From NCBI GenBank assembly GCA_030674185.1, contig CM060307.1:46858681-46922680 (forward strand): 64,000 nt of DNA, in the 5' to 3' direction. Shown piece after piece: positions 23,276 to 35,029 of the stretch. How positions within the stretch are numbered: position 1 is the first letter of the stretch; every line of letters starts with the position of its first letter. A program made the translations under genes and the position numbers. Source of the DNA: Monoplex corrugatus (lineage: Eukaryota; Mollusca; Gastropoda; Littorinimorpha; Ranellidae). The notes below the pieces were generated by a model that was not told the DNA's origin, searched no databases, and saw only the letters and a program-made list of their open reading frames with translations.

Positions 23276-24109
23276 TCCTAAGGGGAAACTACTCTTCGTT
23301 GAGAACCACAGAGACAGGCGGCTTGATGGAGAAATAAGCATAACAGAAACTATCAAGACACACCACAACACACTACTACACAACACAACACAGCACAAAG
23401 AAAAATGAGAAAGAAAACCATCTCCACAACTTTCTCTTGGGTTTTTGTTTGTTTATTAGTTTGCCGTCATCTCTTTATTTATATTTCATATTTTTACATT
23501 TTCTTGTTTACTTTCTTCTTTTCCTTCACGGCTAAGTAGGCCTAATTAGTCCATCATTTGGGCGAGTTTCATTCATGCGTTGTGAGCTGGACTTTCCAAG
23601 TTTTGGGATAGGTTCTTTTTCTGCATGTGTTTTGGTAAATTCTCTTCTCCAGCTGGAGATTCAACAGATAAAAGAGTTAGCCCTGACAAAATTCTGAAGA
23701 AAAATCCATTTTTATAAGTATATTTCATAAGTAAATAAAACAAAAAACAAACAAACAAAACACGAATTCAAAAAACAAGATGGCATTTTATTATGGACAC
23801 GCGCATTTTCTGAGGAAAGCAACCCTCTTTTTATGGAGACAAATTCCATTGTGACAACAACAATAACAAGTAGTAGTAAGTAGTAGTAATAGGGACTGGC
23901 TTTCAATGGCCTAGGCCTTGCGGCCTATTTACGTCCCCTCTTTCTCAACTATTTCTAATACAGGTGTTAAAACAACAACAACAACAACAACAAAGTAAAA
24001 CCAGTCCAATTCATATATTTAGGTCAATCAAGGTTGACGAGCCTTTACAAGGCGAAACCGTCGCTTCCTTTGGATTGTGTGGGCCCTTCGTTGTGATAGG
24101 ATATTGGGC

Positions 24110-24465
24110 CACAGGTTGCTTGCTTGTTTGTTTGTTTGCTTACTTGTTTGATGGGCTGGTTGGTTGGTTGGTTGGTTGCTTGGTTGCTTGGTTGGTTGGT
24201 TGGTTGGTTGGTTGGTTGGTCGCTTGTTTGTTTGTTTGTTTGCTTGCTTGTTTGTTTGTTTCTTTGCTTGCTTTTTTTTGTTTGTTTGATTGTGTGTTTG
24301 TTCGTTTGATTATTTGTTTGTTTGCCTGCTTGTTTGCTTCATTGTTCGTTCGCTTGCTTGCTTGTTTGCTTGCTTGTTTCTTTGTTTGATAGTTTGTGTA
24401 TTTGATTGTTTGTTTGCTTGTTTGTTGGCTTGCTTGTTTGTTGTTTGATTGTTTGAGTAAGGCTA
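24110..24465. repeat. Degenerate (TTTG/TTGC/TTGG)n tetranucleotide block
   Basis: About 350 bp of TTGN-type repeats. The Leu/Val/Cys/Trp-rich ORFs on + and the Gln/Asn/Lys-rich ORF on - are artefacts. Confidence 0.95.
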
Positions 24466-24897
24466 AGAACAACAGTTGTTTGTTGAGTTCTGCTCCTCCT
24501 GTATGAATAATGTCCACTTGTAACCTACCCGACAGACAGGGTTCAGCAGACGTGAGCAAATGGTATTAATCAAATAGAAGTCACGTTCGCCATTAGTCCA
24601 ACAGGGTGTTGTCGCTGTTCTAAATTTGATTGACTCTGTCCCATCAATATTAGCAAGTCTAAAGATGTCATCATATATAAATAATGATTCAGTCACTTGA
24701 TCTGGATAAGCTTTACTGTCAACCAGAACGGAAGCACTATGCTTAAAAGAAAATGCTACATATAGAATTATGATCTCTAGTTTAACTTTACCAGATGAGA
24801 TGAAAGAAAGCCAGGCCTCCATCTTGACTGACTCCATGAACTTATCTGTAGAAAGCATACAAAGTAGAAAGTGCCCTGGATACGGCCCGGCCCCCAA
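24463..24897 (-). other. Open stretch of 144 codons, unrecognised
   Basis: The minus-strand ORF (MGAGPYPGHFLLCMLSTDKF...) is unusually non-repetitive for this region. Within it DSKAYPDQVTESLFIYDDIF and TPCWTNGERDFYLINTICSR look protein-like. TTTCTACAG (acceptor-like) and CATCTGGTAAAG (donor-like) occur inside it, so it could be one or two exons or a decayed copy of a gene or transposon. I do not recognise the family. Confidence 0.3.
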
Positions 24898-25179
24898 CAG
24901 TGTCAGGAGGTAAGAGTCGAAACATTTGCTTGATGGGGGTTTCTCCTCTGCGGACCTTCTGCTGCCTGGTGTCCCATGAGTTTCCTGCTACCGGAACCCC
25001 GGACTGACACAAAGCATGTGTGTAGTATCAAACTGCAAGAGCTCACTGGCACGTGGACCACTGTTCCGGACACTATGGTGTGAAGTGAAATGGACGTGAT
25101 GATAACCTTGCAGGTAAAACAATACAGCAAGAAGTTGGTGTGATGTAAGATCGGAGGTCCTGTGAAACTTAAACATACC

Positions 25180-25516
25180 ATCCAAAATATGGTTTCTAAG
25201 AAGAATGTTGAGAGTTCCATGGACAGCAAAGAAAACAAACCAGACAGTCTTTAAGAAGGCAGACACAAGAAGATCATTGATAAAGAAGATTAGGAAAAGA
25301 CAAACAACATTTATTTTTAGAGCACCTGCTCACAACAGAACAGCGGGAGGGAAAGAGAGCATCAGGTAGACCCAGGGAAAAAATATTGGACGGACTTGCA
25401 GGATGGCTGAAGACAGACAGGGTGGGAGATGTACTTGCAGCGACAAGGGATAGATTCATATGGAGGGCTATGATCGCCAACACCATGCGGCAGGGCACAT
25501 GATGATGATGATGATA
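25180..25516 (+). mobile_element. LINE 3' end with (ATG)n tail, plus strand
   Basis: Reads KIWFLRRMLRVPWTAKKTNQ, KKIRKRQTTF and, after a frameshift, GKRASGRPREKILDGLAGWL and TRDRFIWRAMIANTMRQGT, stop, then a GATGATGATGATGAT tail. This is the C-terminus and 3' end of the LINE family scattered through the window, so it gives the family's true 3' end. Confidence 0.75.
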
Positions 25517-25679
25517 ACCTGCCAAACAACCGCTCTCTCATCGTGCCCCATCGATCATCTCATTCCAAAAGTAATAAGGCCTGTTCAGCATAAATGGCCG
25601 GAAATCCGACATAAAGAGAAAAACAAGACAGTCAATCCAGTTTGATAGTCTCCCCTTTTCTGAAAACTTAACACACTCA

Positions 25680-25795
25680 CACGCGCACTCTCTCTCTCTC
25701 TCTCTCTCTCTTTCATCACTCGAGCGCGCGCACACACACACACACACACACACATTCAAGCTAACTCTCTCTCTCCCTCTCAGTCACACACACAC
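25680..25795. repeat. (CT)n and (CA)n microsatellites
   Basis: TCTCTCT run, GCGCGC, CA run, then CT-rich again. Confidence 0.9.
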
Positions 25796-25865
25796 ATAAC
25801 CCTCACCCAATCCACCAGCTACCTGCTGGAAACTGGTGGATAGGGTAAGGAAGTCAAAGGTTTAA
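25796..25865. mobile_element. TTAA-type palindromic MITE, degenerate
   Basis: CCTCACCCAATCCACCAGCT, CTGCTGG centre, ACTGGTGGATAGGGTAAGGA then AGTCAAAGG; the left terminus is eroded. Confidence 0.55.
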
Positions 25866-26125
25866 GAGGAATATACAGAGAGTGTAAATGATGTGAACAA
25901 GAAGCGAGTTTTGTGAGCTACGAGGATGGTAGTGTGTTTTTGGGATAGTGGATCAGTACTCGTATGTAGGAGATGGACTGAGTGATGTGAGGTGATCAAG
26001 AGTAGGGGGAGGGATAAATTGATTCTTAGAGAGGAGTCATGTTGATGGAACTTTGTGGGGCGGTTGTGAAGCAGAACAGTGTGGTCCATTCATGCCAGTG
26101 AACTTGGCATGCTCTCTCCATTTGC

Positions 26126-26527
26126 ACAGGATTTACATCATCATCATCATGTGCCCTGCCGAATGGCGTTGGCGATCATAGCCCTCCATATGTATCTATC
26201 CCTTGTTGCCGCAAGCACATTTCCACCTTCTCTGTCCTCAGCCACCCTGCAAGTCCGTCCAACATTTTCTCCCTGGGTCTACCTGGTGCTCTCTTTCCCT
26301 CCAGCTTTCCTGTTGTGACGAAGTGCTCTAATTCCCCTTTCCTCATAAAATAGCCTATAAATGTTGCCTGTCTTTTCCTAATCTTCCTTATCAAATGATC
26401 TTCTTGTGTTTGCCTCCATCAAGACTGTCTCGTTTATTTTCTTTGCTGTCCATGGAACTCTCAACATTCTTCTTAAAAACCACATCTAGGCTGCCTCAAT
26501 CTTGTTCTGGATCTTATTACAGGATTT
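26126..26527 (-). mobile_element. 5'-truncated LINE copy with ACAGGATTT target duplication
   Basis: The insert is 26135-26518, between direct repeats ACAGGATTT (26126-26134 and 26519-26527). Its 3' end at the left is CATCATCATCATCAT (tail) then the GTGCCCTGCC end. The minus strand encodes MIRKIRKRQATFIGYFMRKG, KLEGKRAPGRPREKMLDGLA and GWLRTEKVEM. It is a clean target-primed insertion. Confidence 0.8.
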
Positions 26528-26680
26528 TAGTTTAGTTTAGTTTAGTTTAGTTTAGTTTAGTTTAGTTTAGTTTAGTTTAGTTTAGTTTAGTTTAGTTTAG
26601 TTTAGTTTAGTTTAGTTAGTTAGTTTAGTTTAGTTTAGTTTAGTTTAGTTTAATTTAGCTTAGTTTAGTTTAGTTTAGTT
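26524..26680. repeat. (TTTAG)n pentanucleotide microsatellite
   Basis: About 30 units of TTTAG, starting at the right-hand target duplication of the LINE insertion (GATTTTAG). Confidence 0.95.
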
Positions 26681-27179
26681 CAGATCATTTCATTGGATAC
26701 GGATTAGTATGGTGTGTGGATGCATTTGTCTGTTGGATTTGCAGATGGATTTGCTACCATGGTGGGATATGAAGTCCTGCGCTGATAGGCTGATAATAGT
26801 AGGGATACTGTATTGTTAGGTTTGTGGCATTCCTGGCGTTGTCTGTGGAGTGCCAGGAGCTTGTATTGAAGCTGGTTCCTCTTTTGAAAACTTACGTATT
26901 CTGACTTAGTTTGTATTTGTAATGACAGAGAATGATGCTTTGTGGTGGGGAGATTGTGTGTGGGGACTTGAGACTATGACAGCGCTCAGTGACATACAGA
27001 CCTTGTTTCTCGCAAACCTGAAAACTTTGGGTCATGTTAGAGGCCTTCGTGTCTTTTTCTTTTTTTCTTTTTTTTATTTTGGGGGAGGGGGAGGGAGAGA
27101 GAGCCTAAATTTGCTTTTATAACGGGTTGATACAAAATTGACAATTGTACCCTATATGGAGACCATAGATTAGTTAGAA

Positions 27180-27350
27180 CTTCAAGACTTTGCCATTGCA
27201 TAAGGTTTATGCGCAGGCTTATAGCTTTTATAGCTTATATAATCATCATTTTGGATCTTTTCCCATCACGCAGTACTTAAGGCGTTGGTACATACATTGA
27301 ATTGATTCCGGGGAGCAAAGCGATGTTGTCTTGAGAAAAGTGACACTGGT
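27180..27350 (-). repeat. SINE-like copy, family V1
   Basis: CAAGACTTTGCCATTGCATA, AGGTTTATGCGCAGGCTTAT, ATCATTTTGGATCTTTTCCC and ATGTTGTCTTGAGAAA, in the same order as the other V1 copies. Confidence 0.5.
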
Positions 27351-27446
27351 ACCGAAATTTACAACAGCAACGATTTACTGTTCCACGTAATGGTCACCTT
27401 GAAATCTGACCCGTCAAAATTCAGTCATTATTTACCGTGGAACATG

Positions 27447-27642
27447 TTTAACCCTTTGACTCCCTCATCCTATCCACCAGTATCTTGTAGTGTCAGCCAG
27501 GACAGTAAAGCAAAAACTTAACCCTTTCACTCCCTCATCCTATCCACCAGCTACCTAAAGGAAGCTGGCAGATAGAGTGAGGGAGTGAAAGTGTTAAGAC
27601 TTTGCAGCTGGCAGGTAGAGTGCCGGGGTCAAAGGGTAAAAG
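27447..27642. mobile_element. Two adjacent TTAA-type palindromic MITEs
   Basis: TTAACCCTTTGACTCCCTCA at 27447 begins a copy lacking its right arm. A second copy begins TTAACCCTTTCACTCCCTCA at 27519 with a palindromic centre and the third arm, ending GGTCAAAGGGTAAAA. Confidence 0.65.
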
Positions 27643-28009
27643 GCACAGAAATATAATTATCGACACAGCTCTAATTTTAATTCGTCTCTTAATTTTGTTT
27701 AATGGGGAAATATTAAAAAGAGACGAAGCATCAGGTTTGGTCGAGTTTATCATCTGAATTGCTATGGGAGGGGGGGGGGGGGGAGACTCAACAATAATAG
27801 TTGAAATCGCAGTTTCTCAAGCGTTCATAAACTGAATTTCCTCTGGAAAATGAAAACAAAAGTGAAATTGTTTCAAAAGTTATTTTAGTAGTCTCTGCTA
27901 TTTGTTGTTTATTTAAAGAATTGAGAGCAATTAATGTTTGGTCACATAGTCGGAATGGAACGAAATCCTTGTCCACGTTAGACATTCAGCTTCAATCATT
28001 TTTGCTCTG

Positions 28010-28379
28010 GAGATACTCTCTGTCTCTCACTCTCTGTCCCTCTCTATCTGTTTTCTTTCTGTTTCTGTCTGTCTGTCTGCCTGTCTGTCTCTCTCACTGG
28101 TTGTAAAGAAGCATATATTTTGCTTATTTTGACCGTTTGTTCTTGTTCTTGTTGTTCACTCTCTCTCTCTCTTTCCTCTCCCCCCCCCCCTCTCTCTCTT
28201 TCTTTCTGTCGTCTCAAATATATTTCTTTGACCGAAAGTATAATGATTCTGTTGTTGAGTATGTATGTTATCCAAGGTACAATTTATGTGTAGTGTGATG
28301 TAGACCCTCTTTGGCCTGGTGTGGATGTAAAAAAAGCATACATTTTGCTTATTTCAAACCGTCATAAAGAAAATTTTGT

Positions 28380-28433
<54 letters not shown>

Positions 28434-28440
28434 TAATACA
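28010..28440. repeat. Pyrimidine-rich microsatellites and flanking DNA
   Basis: CT, CTGT and C runs near 28020-28100, 28155-28210 and 28385-28435. A duplicated GAAGCATATATTTTGCTTAT / AAAGCATACATTTTGCTTAT phrase occurs at 28107 and 28335. Confidence 0.7.
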
Positions 28441-28661
28441 TATGAATATTTCGGTCGTTTGTGTAACACAGCAAAGGAAAACAAGCCACATCAATTCTTG
28501 CCACGTGGTTTTGTCCATTTTCAGTGAAGTCAATGACGCATCATGGTCATCATCATGATCACAGTACTGTGAACAATTGTCCCCGATTCCGTGACACTAA
28601 AATGGCATATGAAAAATAATAGCCTGGACAAACCGAAACCAAACCAAAGGGGAGAATATTG

Positions 28662-29230
28662 TTATTGTTGTTTAAAGCCCAGCCGACTGCGTAGAGCCAT
28701 ATCATGACTATAACCAGTTCAAACATACACAATACTTCAACAGGGAAAAAAGGAAAATAAAATTAAGTACACACATCAATGCATTCGCACACATAATCTA
28801 AGGAGATGCCCCTGGTGTTGACCACTCCGTCTTATGTATTGCACAGGGAATTTAAAAAACATACCTGAGTGCAAATTTTAACATAACTAAGGACACTAAA
28901 ACATATATAAAAACGGGCCTAAATTACCTGAAATTGATTCCGCAAGTCTCATTTCCCTAGAGCCAAAATTGCACTTAGCATATGTACCCAATTATCAATC
29001 CGAAGAGAAAGTACCTAAGACTTTATCGAACATATACAGGTGAATGGACCAGCAAGGCAGAAAATGATAGGAAGAAATGACAGAAAACAAAGGAACAAGG
29101 AAGAACAAAGAGAGTGACAGAAAAGAAGAAATATCTGGCACAGAATTTCTAGAAGGTGGGGATACTATTTACACTGAAAGAGCCCCTGGCCTCACCACGG
29201 GAGTCCCAGAGGAGAGTACCTATACCGCCA
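28662..29230 (-). repeat. F1 interspersed repeat, full length
   Basis: Starts after a TTATTGTTG tail with TTTAAAGCCCAGCCGACTGC and ends ...CTCACCACGGGAG. It is the cleanest full copy (~565 bp), useful as a family reference. Confidence 0.75.
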
Positions 29231-29339
29231 CTTAAAGATATAGTAGAGGGGAAGTGGGTAGAAGAGGGAGGGAAAGAAAAATCTCGAATGGAACCCTGGT
29301 TTCTGGGATCCTACTCAGGTGCTGTAACCATTTAAGCCA

Positions 29340-30055
29340 CACATCATCATCATCATCAAGCGCCCTGCCGCATGGCGTTGGCGATCATAGCCCTTCACAC
29401 GAATCTATCCCCTGTCGCTGCAAGTACATCTCCCACCCGCTCTGTCTTCAGCCCAAGTCTGCCCAATATTTTTTCCCTGGGTTTAGCTGGTGTTCTTTTT
29501 CCTTCCAGCTTTCTTGTTGTGACCAGATGATCTAATTCCCCTTTCCGCATAATGTCCTACAAATGTTGCTTGTCTTTTCCAAATCTTCTCTATGAATGAT
29601 TTTCTTGTGTCTGCCTCCTTTAAGACTGTCTTGTTTGTTTCATTTGCTGTCCAAGGAACTCTGAACATTCTTCTTAGAAATCACATTTCAGTTGCCTCAA
29701 AATTGCTCTGACTTTGCGTGTTGACTGTCCACGCCTCCCAACCATACAACAGTATCGGTTCTATGTAACATTCAAGAACTGTCTTCCTGATATGAATTGA
29801 TTGGTAACAACGCTTTTCGTTTTCTTGAATGCTGTTTTGGCCTGGCCGATTCTGCCGGCTATTTCTGATATGCATCTACCGTCTGGTGAGATGACCGTTC
29901 CCAGATATTTAAACTTATCAACCTGTCTCAAAGTTGTGCCATTTGCTGTTATTTTTCATGAGGGGATTTGTGTGTGTGTGTGTGTTTTGTGTTTGTTTGT
30001 TGTTGTTTTTTTATTTTACTGATTACCATGACTTCAATCTTCTTGCTCACGTGCC
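29340..30055 (-). mobile_element. LINE 3' half, minus strand
   Basis: Begins with the (CATCAT)n tail and GCGCCCTGCCGCATGGCGTT, then the C-terminal RT blocks: FRVPWTANETNKTVLKEADT, IEKIWKRQATFVGHYAERGI, and further upstream ILLYGWEAWTVN. About 700 bp survive; broken by stops and a G/T-rich insertion near 29970. Confidence 0.75.
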
Positions 30056-30984
30056 ACCATTTTTTAAAATTTATTTAACTAGCAAACAACAAACTTGCAG
30101 GCGAGCTGAAGATGCTGTCGGAATCACTTTTTTCACGGGTTGCACAATGCGAAGAATCCTTTGCACTGCTTAGTAGAACAACACGTGCTGCAGACATCAA
30201 ATGCCATTGGATGCACATGAAACGTGCACACCTCGTTGACCAATAGAAATGTTGGTTACATCTGAACAAAAATTTCCAGTAAAGTTGTTGAGTTGAGTTT
30301 CTGTCAAATTGCGTTTTTCCGTTAGACAGGCCGGACGTGGTGGAACTGACAGCGAATATAACTGTAACCAAAACCAGGTAAGCACTTTGCGGGTGAACAT
30401 TTTATCTTGTTAATTCTGCTTCGAAGACGAAGTGAATGTTTAGTTTAGTTTAGCAATAGGGACATAACACATTAGCCGTTTGGCTATTTCAAGTCCCATC
30501 ATTTTTATTTTTATTTTCTTACTGACTCGTAGTCAAGGTTTGTCGTACGCCCAGTTTTTTTGATATTCATTCATCATATTCGTATTTAAGTTCAATGTAA
30601 AATGAAAACGTTTATGTCGTAAAGCGTTGAAATACAAAATAAAAACAAAACAAAAAAACGGCGATGGGAACATTGCTAAGGTGAAGACTGGGAGTGTTTT
30701 TTAGCAAGATCCAAAAACTTAACTAGTCTTCGCCAAAGTTACTTCCCTTGTAGTAAAAGTTTCAAGAGTTTGTGTATTTTTTCTTTGCGCCATAATGCTA
30801 GAATGATGTGATAGAGACCTCGCTACTTTCGGGTCAGTTTTTGGGGGGTAGGTCGCAGTCATCGCCATAGCGGTCAGATACCCATTTATAACTGCTTAGA
30901 CTTTAGAATTCGTGCGGTTTTGTGAACGTATTAGTGAGTTGCAGAATCGTTGGATTAACATTGTATCCGTTAAAGTTGAGGTTG

Positions 30985-31250
30985 AAGGACGGGATTCCCC
31001 TGTGGGAATGCCGGAGCTCTTTTGGTATAAACATCTCCATCCCCTGGAAATTGTGCTCATTGCGTCTCCTTGCTCTTTTGCTTTCTATCTATCATTTTCT
31101 GCTTCGGTGGCCCATTCATGTTTTCCATAGTCTTCCAATGTTCCATACTCGTTCCTAGACCCTCGTTGGGATGTCTCGAGTTCTTTCAGTGTAAATAGTA
31201 TCCACACCTTCTAGAAACCCAGTACTAGATACTACCTACTTTGTCACTTG
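30985..31250 (+). repeat. Two F1 5'-end fragments
   Basis: TCCCCTGTGGGAATGCCGG, TTTTGGTATAAACATCTCCA, ATCATTTTCTGCTTCGG, then a second start at about 31155 (CGTTGGGATGTCTCGAGTTC, TTTCAGTGTAAATAGTATCC). Confidence 0.6.
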
Positions 31251-31314
31251 TTTGTCTTTGCTTCTGAGGACATAGCAGATAAAGAGGTGGATTTTACCAC
31301 AGTGAGGATTCCAT

Positions 31315-31562
31315 AATCTTGCCAGCGCATATAGTTTTGGCGCTGGTATAAGGCTTATGCCACGGTCATTTTGGATCTTTATAAGTTACATGGAAGTCTG
31401 TGGCATCAGTTCGTATGGAACTTATTCCAACCGCCATATCTAGAAATTGAAACGATTTGACTCTAAATGAAATATGTATTGTCAAAAGCAGACTCGAACC
31501 CCAAAATTCTTTTTTGCAGCCAGCAAATACGTGGTGCTGACCTCCCAAAGGACCGCAATCAG
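31315..31562 (-). repeat. tRNA-derived SINE, family V1, with Pol III B box
   Basis: On the minus strand the head reads GTCCTTTGGGAGGTCAGCAC, CACGTATTTGCTGGCTGC and GGGGTTCGAGTCTGC; the last fits the Pol III B box. The V1 body follows leftward (ATGGCGGTTGGAATAAGTTC, AAAATGACCGTGGCATAAGC). The A box is degenerate. Confidence 0.55.
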
Positions 31563-32499
31563 CACGGGTTCAAACGTAGTTTTCTGAATCTAATTCCTGG
31601 AAGATTGACATGTGGTGCCTGCCCTGTTTTTACACACAGGTCCATCTGGGTTGTGATCACACTTAGTGAAGGTATGCTTTGTATTCACAGTATTGTATTG
31701 TCATTCTTCTCTCTGTCTTTCTCTTTTCGTCTTTTTGTCTCCCCCCTCCCCTTTCTCCCTCTTTCTCTGTGGCTGTATACATGTGCATGTGTGTATCTAT
31801 TCATAGGCCTATATACAGGAAAGTATGATGAATATCACATGCGCTGTATACTAAATGTAAAGTGTTCTTTATTTCAAAAATTTACTTTCATATGTGCTCA
31901 ACCTAAGTTGCTAACAATTGTCATTTTTTTACCCTGTACTAATTTATGCGTTGCCAAGTTTTAAATGATTGTTTCTATACACAATTACTGAAATTAAAAA
32001 AATTCTGGTAAAAGTGAAGTTAAGCATTGATTATTGTAACGTGGTTCTAACGATTTGTACACTTTCTTTACACGTTCACTCTTTCCTAGAGATGATATTC
32101 GTTGAGCGTGTGTTCATTGTGAACAAAGAAATGCTCCGTGTGCGTGTAAGTTGTGCGTACGCGCGTGCGTGTGTGTGCGTGTGCTGTGGCTTGATTCAAT
32201 GTTTGGCTTGATTTTTGCAGGTGAAAACGCTGACAGTCGAGTTTTTGAGGCCTCTCTTCCCTTCGTCTTCCCCCCCCCCCCCCGACTCCCCTCCTCCCTC
32301 ACCTCCCTCTCCCCCCGTTCCTCTCTGTGCCTCCATTCTTCTTCCTAAAGTCCTTTTCCTTCCGTCCGCCCTTTCATCCTGCGATCCCCCTTCGGGTCAC
32401 TGTTCTGATTAACGAGAGCTGAAGTAGGGGGTACCCGGCCTACAGGCATCATCCCCTTACCAGCCATGGTGATAGACTCGGTTGATCTGATGGATTAGG

Positions 32500-33370
32500 A
32501 ACACTGGTCCTTGGTCCTTTACCGATTTGGTATTGGGCCTTCATGGTGTACTGGTATATAAACTGGTCTTTATCATCTGGCATTGGGTCTTCATGTGGGT
32601 AGTAGACACACTAAACCTGCAATGTCTGGTCATCAGGTGCCTTGCCACATGGCGTTGGCGATCATGGCCTTCCATCTATCCCTTGTTGCCTCAAGCACCT
32701 CCTCCACCCTCTGTCTTCCGCCACTCTGCAAGTCCGTCCAATATCTTCTCCCTGTCTACCTGGTGCTCATTCCCTCCAGCTTTCCTGTTGTGACCAGGTG
32801 CTTCAATTCCCCTTCGTAAAATGGCCTATAAATGTTGGCTCTTTTCCTAATCTTCCTTATGAGCGATCTACTTGTCTGCCTTCATCAAGACTGTCACGTT
32901 TTTCTTTGCTGTCCATGGAACTTAACATTCTTTTAAGAAACATCTCGGCTGCATCAGTCTTGTTCTGGCTTTGCTTGTATTGTCTGGTATTGGGTCTTAA
33001 TGTAGGACAGGAGACTATTGATCCTCAGTCGCCTGTATTGGGCCTTAATGTGGGACAGTAGGCATACTTGTCCTCCATCGCATGTATTGGTCTTCATATG
33101 AGATAGTAGATGATCTGGTCTTTTATTGGTATTGGGTCTAAATGTGGTGTAGTAGACATACTGGTCCTTTACTGCCTGGTTTTGGGTCTTCATGTGGGAT
33201 AGTAGACATACTGATCCTCAAACGCCTGCGTTGGGTCTTCGTGTGGGATAGTAGGCATACTGGTCATGTGGGATATAGGGCATACTGGTCATGTGGGATG
33301 GGCATGCTGGTCATGTGGGATGGGCATGCTGGTCGTCTATCGCCTGTAGTGTTAGGACTTCCAGTAAGAT
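32500..33370. repeat. ~57-bp minisatellite interrupted by a LINE
   Basis: Units of the type TGGTATTGGGTCTTCATGTG + GGATAGTAGACATACTGGTC + CTTTACTGCC occur at 32500-32622 and again at 32990-33370. Between them lies a LINE insert. The last units shrink to CATGTGGGATGGGCATGCTG. Confidence 0.8.
32623..32988 (-). mobile_element. 5'-truncated LINE copy with TGTCTGGT target duplication
   Basis: The insert 32631-32980 is flanked by TGTCTGGT at 32623-32630 and 32981-32988. The left end is the family 3' end (CATCAGGTGCCTTGCC...GGCGTTGGCGATCATGGCC). It splits the minisatellite array. Confidence 0.75.
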
Positions 33371-33399
33371 AGTAAGACAATCCAGGAGGCACGTGTTTT

Positions 33400-33720
33400 T
33401 GCATAGGCGCTGTATTGGTAAGGATACTGCAGTCTTTGGTTCTGCATACGTCGGTCCAACTTCTGTGCAAAAGCAGCTATTCTGTGCTGTTTGTGATTGT
33501 GCCCTGCATGCTCTGCGTTGCCAGCTTACTCTCTTCCAGGCAATGTTTTTCCAGTTGGTAGTAGTGTCACAGGCTGAAGTTGGTCTTCAAAGTGTCCTCG
33601 TATTGCTTTTGCAGTCTTCCCACTTGCAAGGTTAACGGTGAGCATAGATTTTAACTGGGTTTTTTTTGGTCTTAACCTGGTTGTTTTTGACGTGGTATTA
33701 GCCTTCATATGGCTCTAATA
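33400..33720 (-). mobile_element. LINE C-terminal fragment, second family
   Basis: Minus strand reads KTAKAIRGHFEDQLQPVTLL and TGKTLPG, the 'K-K-Y-x-D-T-L-K-x-S-L' region of LINE ORF2 C-termini. It matches the piece at 35030-35515 (complement of TCCTCGTATTGCTTTTGCAG versus TCCTTGTATTGCTTTAGTGG). Confidence 0.5.
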
Positions 33721-34104
33721 GTCTACTGGGCTATAAGCAATATGAACTTGAACTTGGGACCTGCAGTCTTTTGTGGTAACGAAATTCTCGTTTCAGATCT
33801 CTGTACTGCATAGCAACCTCTTAGGGATGCGGTTATTCATACGGACGTGATCTGTCCAATATATTCCATTTTACGAATGGGAACTCTATACTTGGCAAGC
33901 CATACTTAAAAGCTTGAAGGCTGGACTCTCGATAGTGCCATGCACAAAATTTTCGGCTGAACTGATTGTCTAAGGGAAAAAATGAGGAAAGGCGCAAATT
34001 CTGGTCAGTCTTTTGTAGATGAACTCGGAAAAGACAAGTTCACAAAATTCATGACGAGGACAGACGGTACAGTTGGGTTCTACGAGATAAGTATTAGTGA
34101 CGAT

Positions 34105-34203
34105 AGCGCGAGATTTCTGCAGGAAGCTGGTGGATAGGGTGAGGGAATCAAAGGGTGATGATTTTGTAGTTTGGGGTAGGATGCGGGAGTCAAAGGATTA
34201 AAA
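34105..34203. mobile_element. TTAA-type palindromic MITE, right part
   Basis: TTCTGCAGGAAGCTGGTGGA, TAGGGTGAGGGAATCAAAGG, then the third arm TAGGATGCGGGAGTCAAAGG ending ATTAAAA. The left arm is missing. Confidence 0.65.
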
Positions 34204-34204
34204 C

Positions 34205-34865
34205 TAATCGACTGAACCAAAAATAAGCCTGAATCAATTCAAACCGAATCCAAAATTGAAACTTAAATAAAACCAAAACTTAAATCAAAACAAAACTTAA
34301 ACCTAAACAAAATTTAAACCAAAACTAAACTTAAACCAAACCGAAGCTTAAACCAAAACTTAAACCAAAACAAAACTTAAACGTAAACAAAATTTAAACC
34401 AAAACTAAACTTAAACCAAACCGAAACTTAAACCAAAATTTAACTTAAACCAAAATGAAAGTTTAAACAAATTATTTTAAACCGAAATAAATTGAACATA
34501 AACCGAAACTGAACATTAAAACCAAATATAAACATTTTAAGCAACAAACTAAAACTAAACGTCAAAACAGAATATAAACAAAGGAATAACTAAACATTAA
34601 AACCGAATATAAACAACAAAAACCAAATTTACCATTAAAACCGAATATAAACAAACGGTACTAAACGTTGAAATCGAATCTTAACAATAAAACATAAAAC
34701 CACAAATCCAAACAATAAATCCAAAACTAAAATTTAAAACGATCTAAACAATAAATCCAGAATTAACATTAAAACTGAATCTTAACACTAAAACCAAACC
34801 TTGACAATACAACCAAGTCTTAACAATAACCAAATCTAAACAAAACAAAAACAAAACAATTACGA
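34205..34865. repeat. A/C-rich degenerate repeat (AAACCAAAACTTA-type)
   Basis: About 660 bp in which most of the sequence is built from AACCAAAACTTAAACC-like phrases with drift towards AAACATTAAAACCGAATAT in the right half. G and T are rare on the plus strand, so strand composition is strongly asymmetric. Confidence 0.8.
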
Positions 34866-35029
34866 TAAATAGAACCCAACTGATTCTGTGACTAGTATTG
34901 CCGTTTTCTGAAATGGACATCTTAGCTAAAAGTACTTGGCCAAACATTTGCGTACTTAGTTTCGTTTATAAAATGAAAGGGGCGAAAGTTTTCTATTTGT
35001 GTATATATTATCCTGCGTGCACTGCTGTC

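Noticed and set aside
24110..24559. Asn/Gln/Lys-rich 139-codon minus-strand ORF
   Set aside because: It is the antisense of a (TTTG)n-type repeat.
26524..26680. Interstitial telomere
   Set aside because: The unit is TTTAG, a pentamer, not TTAGGG or TTAGG, and it is linked to a LINE junction.
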